Assembly (NCBI RefSeq): GCF_905475395.1
Contig: NC_058337.1
Coordinates: forward strand, 28,358,983 to 28,422,982
Direction: 5' to 3'
DNA from: Chrysoperla carnea
Lineage: Eukaryota > Arthropoda > Insecta > Neuroptera > Chrysopidae
Length of the DNA stretch: 64,000 bases
Made by a program: the position numbers and the translations under genes. Within the stretch, counting starts at the first letter, position 1. Every line of letters begins with the position of its first letter. The notes under the pieces are model-generated. The model did no database searches, had not been told where the DNA came from, and saw nothing but the letters and a program-made list of their open reading frames with translations. This document shows positions 1-12,707 of the stretch, in pieces.

Positions 1-2525
1 TGATATTTTATTGCCGAAATTAATTGAGTAATTAATACTACAAATTAAAATATAAATGTCTGCAACATGAATCGAATCTTTCTAAGAAAATTACGGCGAT
101 CGATTTTTTTAAATAGTTATTTTAGAAGAGCGTTAAAATAATAGACTGGAGATACTGGTGATCTAAGATTCAAAAACCGAGTTTGAAGAAAAGAATACAT
201 AACTGCAGTGAGAAATTTCAATTTTGACATATAAAAATTGTAAAACATTTTTGAACATACTGCAAAAGATCCCAAATATTTAGTAAATGCTTCAAAAAAT
301 GTCTGTACAATTTTAAACTTTTAGATAAATTCCTTAATATACTTTGTTTTTAGTACTACGCAACCATCAAATTGAATGTGTTATCCCAGAGCCTATAAAA
401 ATTATGCATTTAGTTATAGTTAAATTAACTTAAATAAAGTCATGGCTAAAAAAACCCTTCATCAATTAATGCTTAACAGATTCTTTTAATCTGCTTTCCA
501 GTTTAAATTGCTGTAAAAAATTAAATCCGTTATTAATTAGATTTTCATCTTTATTACTAATGACATTAGCTAAATCTGGACACACTACGCTGTGGCTTTA
601 TCCGACACTAATTATTAGGGGATTAAATAAAAATTTTCTTATACCTATGGATTTTTCGAGGAAACGTTTAAGTTACAAATAAATTGAACAATTTTTTTAA
701 CATAAAATTCGCCTACTATACCAAATTAGTTTTGAAGGGTAGGTAAAGATAAATATTTAGCATATTAGCATTAAGACAAATTAGTAAAAAAAAAGTGATT
801 TTCAAAGATTTCATGGGATTTATTTCTTCGGTGCGGAACCCAAAATTTTTGAAAATAAAATAAAGCCGGTGCTACTTGCTGATAACTTTTACCAACACGA
901 CGGTTCAACCATGATGTAATCAAAAATGATGGTTTTTCATACAAACTGTAACCCCTTTTATAATTTGGGATAAAATTATGTATAAACATTCTGGAGTAAA
1001 ATATAACGACCTGCCAAAATTCCAAGTAAATTCTTCGAAAACAGCTAAAAATATTTAACCGTTACGTAATAATTTTCTGTATATACAAACCATTGTTGTC
1101 ATAAACATTGACGAAAGCAAAAACATACTATTATTGTAAAATTTTGGCACATTCCATCATCTTATTACGGGCTGAAAGTTGCCAAGATCAAGTTACCCTC
1201 ACTTTCAAATCTAAAAATTAATCCTAAAGACAGAGATTGATGTAATTTAATTTCCTATTTGGGTTGACCTCATATGATGCTTACATAATAGAACTAAGAT
1301 GACTTTCAAAATAAGTGTAAATTTTCCATATCTTAACGTGAAAATATTACTTGGTACTCTCATTATTTAGTTATAGTTGCAGTCACTTGTTGATATGTGT
1401 AAAAGTGTTACAAATGAAATAAAATGAATTTTTAAAAATAAAATTAATATTTTTTATAGATATAAACTTTTTAAAATTGTAGTACATTACAAATCATATA
1501 ATCTTACGTCATTTGCACAAAAGTACTTCCATTTCTTGTAACGCGTTTAGTTTCTTTCTAGTTATACAACAGTTTTTGTCACAGAAGTATCGTGTTGTCA
1601 ATAAAAACACGAAATTATTGAGAAAAACAGTTTGTCATGTGATAATTGGTGGCTTAAAGTAGAACTGAGATAACAGGGTTTATCAAACTGTGTGTCAGCA
1701 GCCTAACTGAAACTGCCACCGAGTTGTTGAATAAAGAGATGGAGATTAAGAAACTATAGTACTTTACAACAATAATTTTCAAATGCATGAATGATATACC
1801 TAAACTAAGCCCACTCTTTTAATATTTTTGCATTATTTAATAATAATGCAAAATTCGAATTCACTGTTATTATTTTGTGGATACTTTTAGTTAATTAAGT
1901 TAATTCAGAACTCCCCGATTTTGGCCACCTGTGTCGATATCTTACGAATCTAGAATAAGTATAATAATGGAAGTTAAACGATGTAACTATTACATCAATC
2001 TCGTTTATATATTTATTTTTTAATTCATATAATTATCATATAATACTATTTAATAAAAAAAAAACTTTCAAAATCATACAATAATATATATATTTTTTTA
2101 ACATTAAATAAGAAATTTTATTTATTTATCGAAGGAAATCGAAGAAATAAACCTAATAATTATAATTAGTTGTGAGAAATTTTATCAGATTGAACAAATA
2201 AAAAACCATATTATTTTATTGCATACTATTAATTATTATTAAAAGCATCTTTTAATTTATTATTACGAAAAAAAAATTAAATAATAATAAAACAATTAAA
2301 ATAGTAAAAAAATAAACAGAAAATCCAAATTAGATACAAGCTAATGTTAAAGGTTGAGGCCTCATTTTTTAACAAAAGAGGGTGTTTGTGCAACTTGCAA
2401 ATTAATATATGAACAATAATATACAAAGAGATATACTAAAACGAACTTTTAAGTCTTTTGTTGCAAGTGGCCTTAAATAGGTCGAATTTGGTAATTGTAA
2501 TTGTCATAGGCCTTACTAGTTTATT
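1..2525. other. Gene-free AT-rich stretch
   Basis: I find no coding region that I recognise. Open frames are short and low in complexity; the longest (771-1025, minus strand, 84 codons) has no recognisable motif and no convincing splice context. Homopolymer A and T runs are frequent, especially at 2030-2340. No RNA gene or element boundary was recognised. Confidence 0.5.
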
Positions 2526-2790
2526 TTTATACCATGTATATGAAATATACTAAGGTATATTAAGTTTAGTCCCAAGTTTGAAACGCTTAAAAATATTGAT
2601 ACTATGCACAAAATTTTGGTATAGGTGTTCATAAAATCACCTAATTAGTCCATTTCCGGTTGTCTGTCTGTCTGTCGTCTGCCCGTCTGTCATCACGATT
2701 ACTCAAAGACGAAAAGAGATATCAAGCTGAAATTATAAACGTGCTGAGGACGTAAAAAGTGAGGTCGAGTTCATAAATGAGCAACATAGG
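2526..2790 (-). mobile_element. R1 interspersed repeat, truncated copy
   Basis: This is the 3' part of the R1 repeat, read here from its end (TATACCATGTATATGAAATA) through the pyrimidine-rich GTCTGTCTGTC stretch to the AAAAAGTGAGGTCGAGTTC block, where it breaks off after GCAACATAGG. The same order of blocks occurs in copies near 8.6, 12.2, 18.1, 19.8, 33.9, 40.2 and 62.3 kb. It has no coding capacity, so it is a non-autonomous element of unknown class. The 5' half is missing. Confidence 0.75.
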
Positions 2791-3827
2791 TTATTACATT
2801 AACTTCCTATACAGGGAAGTTAAAAAACGTTCTTTAAAGATAAGCTTTTATTTATTATTCTTTCATCTTTTTACACTAAATAAAAAGTTTAAAGTAGCTA
2901 CTGAGATTAATTTTTTTTATTGCTATAGGAACCACTCAATTTGGTAAGCCTTTTTCTGATTTAAGTGATGAAATATCGTCGAAAGCAGGAAATATTAATC
3001 GGTATTCTTGAGTTCTGTCTGTTCGAGGACCTTTTTTGAGTAGAAGGGGAGAAAAATGAAATAAATTTTTAAGTAAGCATGAAAATTAAAAAATTTCCAA
3101 CTATATTTTATATGATGATATTAACGGAAGTACTATTTACACCCAAATTCATCTAATTTCACTAATCAAAAACCAACCAAATGTAGCTCAACCTTACCAA
3201 ACTCAACTCCAACAAAGCATGATAAGATAAAAATTTAAGAATAATTTTATTGATTGTAACTTGTTATTAAAATAAACTTAAAATAATAAATTCTTAAAAT
3301 TTTTACCACATATTTGGAAGTAGGTATGAATTTCTTCAAAACAATAAATATTATCCGTGTTGTCAAAAAAGACTTTAGGCTTCCCTTAAATTATATAAGT
3401 ATACCTAGCATTTAATTATGAATTAATCGCATGGCTATAATTAGCACATTGCAAAAATTATGATAAAATTAACATGACACGATTTATAGTAAACAGTATT
3501 TTATGATGATAAACTAATAATTAAGAAATTTTGATAAGTATATTATTTTTTTTGGAAAGGTAAAAACATGTTTACATTATCTAACTACGAAACCTTGAAC
3601 GAATAATAGTTTCAAAAATTTTTAGTGCTCCATTTTATGCACCAATGAACAACTTATGCAAAACTAATTTTCACATGGCGTGTACCAGACATGTCCGGGA
3701 TTTTTGCGAAATAGGTACATTAATCAAAACCTATTTTGATACAGAAAACTGCGTAAACTATTTGAACATATAAATGCTGTACTAAAGTTCAGTTCATTTA
3801 CAAAATTTTGCATGATGTAAAAAAATG
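2791..3827. other. Intergenic, nothing recognised
   Basis: The stretch is AT-rich with only short open frames on both strands. No gene, RNA or element boundary was seen up to the left target-site duplication of the SINE. Confidence 0.45.
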
Positions 3828-3839
3828 TAATACATTCAT

Positions 3840-4083
3840 GGTTAGGTTAGGTTAGGTTATATTGGCTGTCCACGAAGGACACACTTAGGCTATAGAACCC
3901 ATTGTGATACCATATATGTGTTTTACCACCTTTTCCGCTGATAATTTCATTTATCAGCTTCTCAATTATTTTCAGAGATTAATTAAAGTAATTTTGTTGC
4001 AACGGCGGGAATCGAACCCGCTACCCTATGCATACCGCGGACGGAATTGGTTACGCCTTAACCAACTGAGCTAGTAGGGCGAC
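3840..4083 (-). mobile_element. tRNA-derived SINE, copy 1, with 12-bp target-site duplication
   Basis: Read on the minus strand, the head is tRNA-like. It has a box A region (TAGCTCAGTTGGTTAAGG) and a box B/T-arm (GGGTTCGATTCCC) about 40 bases later, followed by a non-tRNA body. The tail ends in CCTAACCTAACCTAACC. The 12-base string TAATACATTCAT flanks it exactly on both sides (3828-3839 and 4084-4095), the signature of LINE-mediated retroposition. The acceptor-stem ends do not pair, so it is not a functional tRNA gene. Compared with the second copy near 12.7 kb it lacks an internal block of about 45 bases. The tail repeats the insect telomere unit (TTAGG on the other strand). Confidence 0.9.
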
Positions 4084-4150
4084 TAATACATTCATACTCT
4101 CTTAAAATTTAGGTTTAAAATTGGGTGAAGATAAAATTATCCGTATAAAT

Positions 4151-4640
4151 TATAAATGTGAAAGTAAGCTTGTTTGTTTGTTTGTTTATTCTTTTGGTTG
4201 ATACGCTCTCGCGTAAAAACTACTCAATGGATTTTAATGATACTTTACAATAATATAGCTCATACATCGGAATAACACACGAGCTTTATTATTTATAAAG
4301 AATATTAAAAAAATTAAATAATTAACTTCATTTTTTAATATTTTACTGTGCCATCTACGAACATCATTGTAAAGTATTAATTAAAGATTTTTACAAAAAC
4401 GAGATACAGTTTATGGTCATCGGTTCAACCAGGTTTTGCGGATATACCTACTCAATGCAGAATTATTATTTTATTAATTGAATTTATATTAGGTTTTTGA
4501 TTACTTTTACCTGTGTAAAACAATCCCTATCCCTATTTCGAGTGTTATGGAAGGGAAGAAAGTGAAAGCGAACTATAGATGAAGGCTATACCGCAGTGGT
4601 CTTTACTTTTAGGCCCAGCGAAGCTGGCGGGTATCATAAT
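4151..4640 (+). mobile_element. Helitron-like non-autonomous element
   Basis: The left end (AATGTGAAAGTAAGC) is followed by a GTTTGTTTGTTT run, and the right end is a short GC-rich hairpin-like motif, GCCCAGCGAAGCTGGCGGG. Both resemble ends of non-autonomous Helitron-type elements widespread in insects. The interior is AT-rich and non-coding. Precise borders and class are inferred from this resemblance only; a relic of another element class is possible. Confidence 0.4.
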
Positions 4641-4835
4641 TGTAGGCAGATAAATAATGTTCTATAAATTTAAAAAATTCATCGAAACTTTACTGGTTTG
4701 ATACTCAAGAACAATAACGCTGACCATAAAGGTTATATTTCGTCTCTAAATTTAATGTGCTCAGCACCTCCACCATCATTACACATTTGACTTTATCTGC
4801 TTGTTAGTATCTATTCACGGCGCCTGAGTCCACTA

Positions 4836-5085
4836 CACGGTAAGACATTCATGGCCTTTATTACAACGCTGATATGGTATAGGGACAGATACTCAAAAAG
4901 TGTCTGATAATATTCTATCTATATAATATTGCCGTAAGAACCATAACTATGCCGTTATTTACAATACTGTATGCGAAACAGTGTATGGTATAATATACTT
5001 TGGTGCCAATTACAATAGTACCTACAGTTTTGCGTTCACGCCTATACTTACATAGTATCGGCAACAAAAAAAATGTCTTACCGTG
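4836..5085. mobile_element. Short TIR element, CACGGTAAGA family, copy 1
   Basis: This 250-bp element begins CACGGTAAGACATT and ends AATGTCTTACCGTG, a 14-bp perfect terminal inverted repeat. The dinucleotide TA flanks both ends (4834-4835 and 5086-5087), compatible with a TA target duplication. There is no open frame of note, so it is MITE-like. A second element with nearly the same ends but a different interior sits at 23776-24150. Confidence 0.75.
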
Positions 5086-5900
5086 TATTATATCGGAACA
5101 AATTTTTTATTTTAGTGAATTTCCCTTATTGATGTAGGTAAAGAATCTTATGTTAAGATGATTAGGTAATAAATTTTATGAAAATATGAGCAAAAATTCT
5201 ATTAAATAAAGATTTGATAAAGCCATAGTATAACCATGGTTTTCAAAGAAAAATAATCCAAAATCACGAGAAAAAGAAATATTGAGAGAATGCGATAAGT
5301 TGACAAATACCCAACCATTACATTAAATAAAGCAAAGTTCAAACTAGTTTTAAATTTTCATGACATTGACTTGAGAACTATTAACAAAAACAAAAAATGA
5401 AATAATAACAACAAAATTATATAAATAGGCACTAAAATATATTATGGTAAAAGGTTAAAAAGGTTTTAAGTAATATATATATTGAACAATACTTAAACAC
5501 ACCTGCAATAAATAAATATTTAATATTCAATAGTTTTTTTTACAATTTTATAACCATATTATGTTAAGGTGTAGAAGTGTTTAATGCGTACAAGTTATAA
5601 CAGGTACAACAGGTACACAATATTCTTAAAAATTATATTAGTTTAATTTATACAATGACATAAATTATTTATTTAATTGGAACTTGTACCAAAGAGCAAA
5701 GACACCCACTCTTAAGCTATACACTCTAAAACTAATTTACCTATAAGCTTGTGTCTAGCCCTCATCTTTAAGATGACGTTTAATTTAATACTGAATGACG
5801 TCTACAAAAATATGCAATAATTTTTACTACGTACTGATAATACTTAAATTAGTCTCGCCACAAGGCGAGATCAAGATCAAACTTAGCTACGAGTGTTGGT
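5086..5900. other. Intergenic, nothing recognised
   Basis: AT-rich sequence with no supported gene or element. Several short poly-A and poly-T runs are present. Confidence 0.4.
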
Positions 5901-5914
5901 ATAACTAAAACGCA

Positions 5915-6450
5915 AAGAGAGGGTTGTTTAAATCAATTATCTATATATCTCTTGTGTATATCTCGATCGATCGATTTTGGTGAAATTTCTTGTATGTGTT
6001 CAAGTAGATCTGATGTTGGTTTAGACACAAATTGGTCCACTACAACCCTTTTTGAGGGTTCCGGACCATAATTTTAAATTTTATTAAATGGTGGGAGCGC
6101 ATACAAATAATATATTTCATTATTATTACAACTTACTATGTACTATGTATATTTAATAGTATTGAGGCATTGCAGCGCAGTCAGCTCCACTGCCGAAGAC
6201 TCCAGCCAGGCCAAAGGCCGAGAGATAAAAGCAAAACTTGGGTTTAGCGAAATAGGATGGCGTTTAGGGAGATGTATTTAGCGGGATGGATAGGAGGCAA
6301 TAGATAGGAGTTAAATTTGAGTTTAGCAGGATGGGATGGGGTTTAGCGGGCCTGAGGGGATTAGGCTTGCAAGTAGTCTTAAGCATAGTATAGGTGATAA
6401 TGAATTGGAGTTACGTTTTCACAGGACAACGTCTGTCTGGTCCGCTAGTA
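5915..6450 (+). mobile_element. Helitron-like element with hairpin and CTAG terminus
   Basis: The right end carries a short hairpin (GGAC...GTCC around 6423-6444) followed immediately by GCTAGT, matching the known Helitron 3' pattern of a hairpin just before CTRR. The interior includes repeated GGGATGG/GTTTAGCGGG blocks (6240-6360), a small internal purine-rich repeat. No Rep/helicase coding remains, so it would be non-autonomous. The left border is only approximate. Confidence 0.5.
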
Positions 6451-6479
6451 TCATTTTAAATTAAAATCTACCAATTCGT

Positions 6480-7000
6480 TTTTTCCACCAAAGTACACGA
6501 GACGATACGAGACTATTGTTTACGCAAACATTAGTAGTGGCGTTTATTGTACTGAAAAGTAGAAAATAATTTTATCTATAAGTCACTCATACCCGACTAT
6601 TTGTAAAAGCTTGAGGCGGTTAATTTAAAATATCAAAAATGAATCGGTACGCCTCATCTACTCCACATGCCTAATTACTTTTCGATTAATCCTTGATAAT
6701 AAGCGCCTCAAGCTTTTACAATTGGTCGGGTGTGAGTAACCTATAGATAAAATTATGTTCTACTTTTTAGTACAATAAAAGCTTGTCCCTTAAAAAGTAT
6801 TTTTTATTAAAATTTGTTATTTAAGACTAAAAAAATGTATATATATAAAATATGGTGGAAGCGATGGGAAATCAGACCTTAAAACTTACCATGCATTGTC
6901 ATCCAAACTAAATGTGCATGTAAAATTTCAGCTCAATCGGTTGAAGATATCTACTTCAAAATTGAGTTCAAAGAATCCACAGTAACATACATTGCAAGTT
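6480..7000 (+). mobile_element. Fold-back element with family-B tail
   Basis: Two inverted arms (about 6545-6620 and 6700-6785) contain the blocks AAGTAGAAAATAATTTTATC and its complement, surrounding a loop with GAATCGG. The right side continues as the repeat called family B here, with TATGGTGGAAGCGATGGGAA and an AGCTCAATCGG block. Similar arms occur at 24450-24605 and 25690-25990. There is no coding potential. Confidence 0.6.
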
Positions 7001-8552
7001 AAATAAAAGCTTTTAAAAAGTTGTGAAAAAAAAAGACTCACAATTTGCTTTTACAAATACTATTTCATCAAATTTCTAATATTTTTTTGGATCATAAATT
7101 GTTATTGCAATCATTTACACATTTTCACAATTTATTTACACAAATCTTAAAATTTTTTGCGCTTGATCGAATCGAAACGAGTCTTAATTTTCAAATACAC
7201 ACTTTATAGCAAACAGACAGACGAGAAAATAAGGTAAAATTAATCGATTATTCATTATTATTTCAAAATCGAGCTATTCCTTTTATCATTTTAACGAAGG
7301 CCGCAATATTAAAACCCAAGTCATGTAAAATTATGGTTACGTAAACATGCATGTTTGCCTGATAATTAATAACAGAAACATTAATTAGTGGTATTTTGAC
7401 AATTTTTATAGATATAATTAATAAGTAACAGTAGCTATTGTCAATCATTAATCATAGATAATTTGCTATTTCATTATCATTCTTTTCGTTTTAATAAAAA
7501 TTGTTAGGTCTAAGGCCAGACGTAATTGTGTGTAACAATTTTTTACTCTACGAAAACTTTGTAGATTAAGACTTGTTTTGTGGTGAGCTTGGAAAATGTT
7601 CAATTGCCCAGCAAGCTTAGAATTTTAATGAATATTCATTCTGAACGGTATTTAAATAATTAAATGAATAATAATAATTTGGTCAAAAACACAAAAGTTT
7701 CTGTACCATTTTACAAGGTACAACAGTATCTACCTTTTTTTATTAAATACTTTTCTAAATGAAAAACATAAGTGGGAACTCTTCGGGTACGGAACCCTAA
7801 ACTCACTATTGAATAAGAAGTACCTGGTTTTGAAAATTTTCGTATTGACTATAAAATTATTTAAAATTATAAAATTTTGATCCGTTCTGAAATGAATATC
7901 GAAAAGTACGGTAAAGGGTGGTACTCATAGAAGAAACATTCTGTAATTTCTCGGCAGATATCGCTATTTGTTAGATGCGTTTGTATTGAAATGAGGGTAT
8001 TTTATGAGAATGCAAAATAGGCTGGAGTGCAAAGTGGTGAGAATGTGGTTTTTTTGAATCATCGAAGTGTGTTTTTAAAAGTCTTTACTAGTATGCAAGA
8101 TATGAACGTTTAAAATTCCTAAGTAAAGAAAGAGGAAGATACTCACTAGTGACGTCATACGTAGGTATCGCCATAGAGATTACATATAAAACTTTGTTTT
8201 GCTAAAGGAAGATGGGAAATCTTTCCATGCAATCTTTGATTGCTTATAACTTCTTCGTTTTTTAATCAATTTTAATTTCACTTTCAAATTTTGTCATGGT
8301 ATCAAGTCTAGTTTTACATTTTTTGGGAAATATGGCCAATTCAACATCAGAATCATCCCCTTTTTTATTGTGCAGTACGATTGACGTGTAAGCTGAATTC
8401 GTGCAATTTGAGATAAATGCTCTACATATACCCCGACTACACGTGAATAAAATAGGCAGATTTACAAATCGTGTAACTCTGAATTAGTGTAAGACGGGGT
8501 AGTGTAAGTTAAGGTATTGTTGTATATAACAATATATTCAATATTAGAAATA
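7001..8552. other. Intergenic, nothing recognised
   Basis: The sequence is AT-rich. A minus-strand open frame at 7263-7448 is hydrophobic but without motif or splice context. No supported gene or RNA. Confidence 0.4.
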
Positions 8553-9024
8553 AAACAAGTGAAAACAAACAATTGACTGAGTTAATTGTTGAAATACCAT
8601 GCATAGACAGTGTTGATTACTCTATCACATTACACATACATACATGTCACACATACGTAACTGATATCCCTATACATACTATACAATTTACGCCTAATTT
8701 GCGGCCTCGCGGGTAAACAGTGCTGTTTACGAAAAAATGTTTCAAACAAAATGTTTCAAGACCCAATTGACCTATGTTGCTAATTTACGAACTTGACCCC
8801 ACTTTTTACGCCCTGAGTACGCTGTAAAAATTTCAACTTGATATATTTTTTCGTTTTGAGTTATCGTGTTGGCAGACAGACGGACAGACAACCGAAAATG
8901 GACTAATTAGGTGATTTTATAAACACCTATACCAAAATTTTCTTCATAGCATTAATATTTTTAAGCGTTACAAACTTGGGACTAAACTTAGTATACCTTG
9001 CACATTACAAATATGCATGGTATA
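8553..9024 (+). mobile_element. R1 interspersed repeat, internally shortened copy
   Basis: It starts with ACAAGTGAAAACAAACAATT and the imperfect palindrome CAATTGACTGAGTTAATTG. It then has the GTAAACAGTG block, a jump that skips the GTTCTATCTCTAAC section found in other copies, the ACTTTTTACG block, the AGACAGACGGACAG stretch and the terminal GCATGGTATAA. The boundaries match the R1 copies at 18.1 and 33.9 kb. Confidence 0.8.
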
Positions 9025-9385
9025 ATTAAATTAAGAAAGTCGAACGCAGGTAGCTACATACTGTGGTTCCTCAAATATTTTTTAATTATTTATAAAATTC
9101 AAATAAGTTTTGTTTTTTTTTAACAATAATTATTGTTTAAAAAAATTATTTAAACATTGTACAGCTATGTATTTATCTACACGCATTATTTTTGAGATAT
9201 TTACGCACCAATTAAAAATTAAATTGGTGTTGCAATTGCCTATTATGTGGTTTTATTGGTATTCAACAATTATAAAACTTTTCATTTTTTAATTTTACCA
9301 TAAATATGTATCCTAAGTTTAATTATCAAATTCAATACAATTACAAAAGTGAAATTTATAAAATTGAAAAAAAAATACTAAAAAC

Positions 9386-9741
9386 TATACAGAACCAAAG
9401 TATTAAAGGAAAATTTTAACCTAAATTTCAAACAGCTGTATCTCTGCGAAATATCTTCGAATATTGCATCGCAATAGCTCGAACTTTCTTGTTTTGGAAT
9501 CTATTACTCAAAAATTGATGACACCCTTTGCCGCTTTGCACTGAGGGTTGAAGATATGAAAAATGTTATCCCTAAATTATTTAAATTTTTGAACATTAGA
9601 TTTCAAAACTAGAAAGTACAAGTTTTCAAACGATCTATTGCGATTCGAAATTCGATGATTTGTCGCAGAGATACAGCTATTTAAAATTATGGTAAAATTT
9701 TGTGTTAAAAAAATTTTCTTTCAATACTTTGGTTCAGTATA
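9386..9741. mobile_element. Fold-back element with long inverted arms
   Basis: It begins TATACAGAACCAAAGTATT and ends AATACTTTGGTTCAGTATA. The arms stay recognisable inward, with CAGCTGTATCTCTGCGA near 9433 and TCGCAGAGATACAGCT near 9663, giving imperfect inverted arms of about 120-150 bp around a central part of roughly 100 bp. The interior is non-coding. This is typical of a MITE or fold-back transposon. Confidence 0.7.
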
Positions 9742-12163
9742 TTTATATTTTTATGGTGGAAGCTCAGGGAAGTAATAGATTTTAAAAATATCCACATCTT
9801 TTCTTTTTCTCGTTTCTTCCACAACTTATTCTCTTTAATTAAGATTACTAGACAGATATTTGTCAATAATTAGTTTACGATTGAATGTAACATATTATAT
9901 ATCAAAATTAGTCGAACAGACCATGATGTAAATATTGTGTGCATGATTAAAATGTGAACAACAATAATAAGTAATAATATTTAAAAAATATGTTTAAATT
10001 TCTATAGATCTAGAAAAACAAACAGATATCGTTCAAAATAGTGATCAGATTTCAATCAATCATATTTTAAAAATCGAGTTTAGTGTCTCATTTTTGAATG
10101 CCAGGGGTAAAAACTTCAGGACCCAACCAACTCGTAATTACAACAATCTACAAAATTTTCTATTTCTTTCGGCCTATTTTTACCGGGACTAGTTTTTTCG
10201 AATATATTTTTATGCATTTTTAACCAAAAATATCTTTTCGGTTAAAAAGGCTTTCAAATAAAAACTAATGTGCTATCTACGATGATAGGATACATATATT
10301 TATCAAATTTTAAGAGCAATTTATCAAATAAGCTCTTGTTTTTTATATTTTTTAATTATTGCTCGAATTAGCATGGCAATGATTTTTTGTTTGAAAATGT
10401 TTTCCATATGATACCGACTTATTTGGACACACTGTATATACTAAATCAATATACTGTCGACCACTGCTAATCCTGTTTCGAGGTGCAGAAATGTTCAGTA
10501 TTTTCTTGGGCTAATTATTTGAGGCTATTTTGTCACAAATTTTTGAGAAATGAATCTGTAAACTAAAATATATATATCCAAGGTTTGTCAAAAATATTTT
10601 ACTACTTATATTTATTTTGACAACTTTTTTTAGCAAACCGATATTAATGTGTTAGTTTTAAGATTCCTTTTTACTCGGAATTTCGGTCTGATTTTTTCAT
10701 TCGCGATTGACATGGAATGTTTTCGCTCTAGATTTCAATGGAACTTTCATGGGGATATTTTTATATTTTCTTGAGCACGATTTTCATTACTTTTCGATAT
10801 GGAAATGTGAAAAGAGAACTCGAGTTTGACAGCTAGTGATTAATTAACAATAACATATTACTTCTTCACTTCTCAAGAAATATTTCTTTACTCTAAATAT
10901 ATTTTTACCGTCTTGTTTCGATTGCATTCGTAACCAAAAATCTCGACCCTTATCGCGATTCGCACAAACATTATCTCGTCTTTTTTCTGGATTATTTTCT
11001 TCTCAACAACATCATTACCTGCTTACTACTCCTTCATGAGTAAAACAAAGATACAGATACTACCAGGTTAAAAAATTTGATAAATCTGCGAGATTATAAA
11101 CTTGATAAATTCGTTGCTTAAAAAATCAATCATTCACATACTTACATTCACAACAAATAACAGTAATTGAATTCAATCAAATGACACTTTAATATGCACC
11201 TAAGTATAACCAATTAATTTTTATACAATCAAAAAAAATAAAATAAAATTCTTAGAAGTAAAGCAAAAGTTTACAAAAATAATATACAATTAAAAAATCT
11301 AAAAAACTAAATATTATTATTTCATATAACATATAAATAAAAAATACAACGTTATATCAAAATCATTGAAGCGTATATTTTAAATAATAATAAAAATAAA
11401 ATTATAAAAAAAAAAATAATAATAATAATATTTTTTCAAAAATAATAAGTATTCGAGACATAAAATAGTTCCGCAAAAGTTTATACATATACATATAAAA
11501 TATGTTCCTCATTTCTTGTTTGTTGGGTTCGCTCTTCACTGGTTTATTTAACTTGTTGTACGATGGTGTTGTTTCTTTAATGCATAAAATATACACATCG
11601 TACGTGTATTCCGTTTCTTAGTGTAACCTATCAAGACAACATCAACGTTATATAAATAGATTGATTCGAGCAAAATATATGTATAGCGCCATCAACCCGT
11701 TTATACCGGAAAAGAATTGTCTCCCCGCACTATTTTTCGAGCGATAAATCCCTGGTTATCCAATAACGTTATCATTCATAACGTTATCACTCGTAATAGG
11801 CAATTATCTATTTGTGTGGCACAGAAATTCGTGCTTACAATAATAAAAACTATGCTACTACATGTAGCCTGAAAAAATGGAATATAAGCTTTAGGATTCA
11901 ACCAAAAGAAGTCACTTAACTTGCAATTTATTAGATTCTCAAGAATTGTCAAATTTTGCATTTAATTAAAATGGATGTCCTTGAACTATCTCTACCAAAG
12001 TGGAGCTCAAGATAAGTCGATTTAAGAAAGTATAATTCAGTGAAAAGTTGCTTCATTTAGTCGATTTTTGACTCTGAAATTTCAATTTTAAAATCGTTTT
12101 ATGTAAATAAATTTAAAACGTAGAATGAAATTTTGTTAAAATATGAATTTTTGACTCTTGAAA
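9742..12163. other. Gene-free AT-rich stretch
   Basis: I see no gene. Short minus-strand open frames at 11402-11596 and 11776-11961 have low-complexity composition and no motif. The 11160-11420 part is almost pure A/T. A family-B fragment (TATGGTGGAAGCTCAGGGA) lies at about 9752. Confidence 0.4.
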
Positions 12164-12707
12164 CAAGTGAAAACAAACAATTGAATGAGTTAATTGTTGT
12201 AATATCATATATAGACAGTGTAGATCACGTAATCGTTTGTTTTTTTACGTCATGTAAGTAAATAAAGATAGTCACTCTTAGGTAGCCACACTCGTGTATA
12301 TATAGCACGACATGTGGGGTCACACGTACATAACTGATATTCCCATATAATACATACTATAATGTTATAATCTAATCACGGATAATAATCAGTGAAAAAA
12401 ATGTTTCAAACAAAAGTTGTTTATTTTTTTATAAGAAATATTTTTTGCATTAAAACTTTTGTTCTATCTTCAATTGGCCTATGTTATTCATTTACGAATT
12501 CCACTGCCCTGGGTACGCTATAAATTTCAGCTTGATATCTCTTTTGGTTTTCGAGTTATCGTATTGACGGCCGAATGGAAGGACGGATAGACGGGCAGAC
12601 AAACGGAAATAGACTAATTTGGTGGTTTTATGAACACACTACCAAAATTTTGTTCGTAACAACAATATTTTTAAGTGTTACAAACTGGGGACTAATTTTA
12701 GTATATC
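12164..12707 (+). mobile_element. R1 interspersed repeat, 3' end broken by a SINE
   Basis: The 5' part is complete (ACAAGTGAAAACAAACAATT onward), and the block order follows the other R1 copies up to GACTAATTTTAGTATAT. There the SINE head begins, and the usual GGTATA terminus is not found after it. It carries a private 60-base stretch around 12245-12310 not seen in other copies. Confidence 0.75.

Noticed and set aside
771-1025. 84-codon minus-strand open frame
   Set aside because: No recognisable motif, no splice signals in phase, and composition like the surrounding non-coding DNA.
3840-3860. Interstitial telomere (TTAGG run)
   Set aside because: Only about four units, exactly at the 3' end of the SINE and repeated in the second SINE copy, so it belongs to the SINE tail.
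3990-4083. tRNA gene
   Set aside because: Box A and box B are present but the acceptor stem does not pair, and the unit is followed by a SINE body and flanked by a target duplication.
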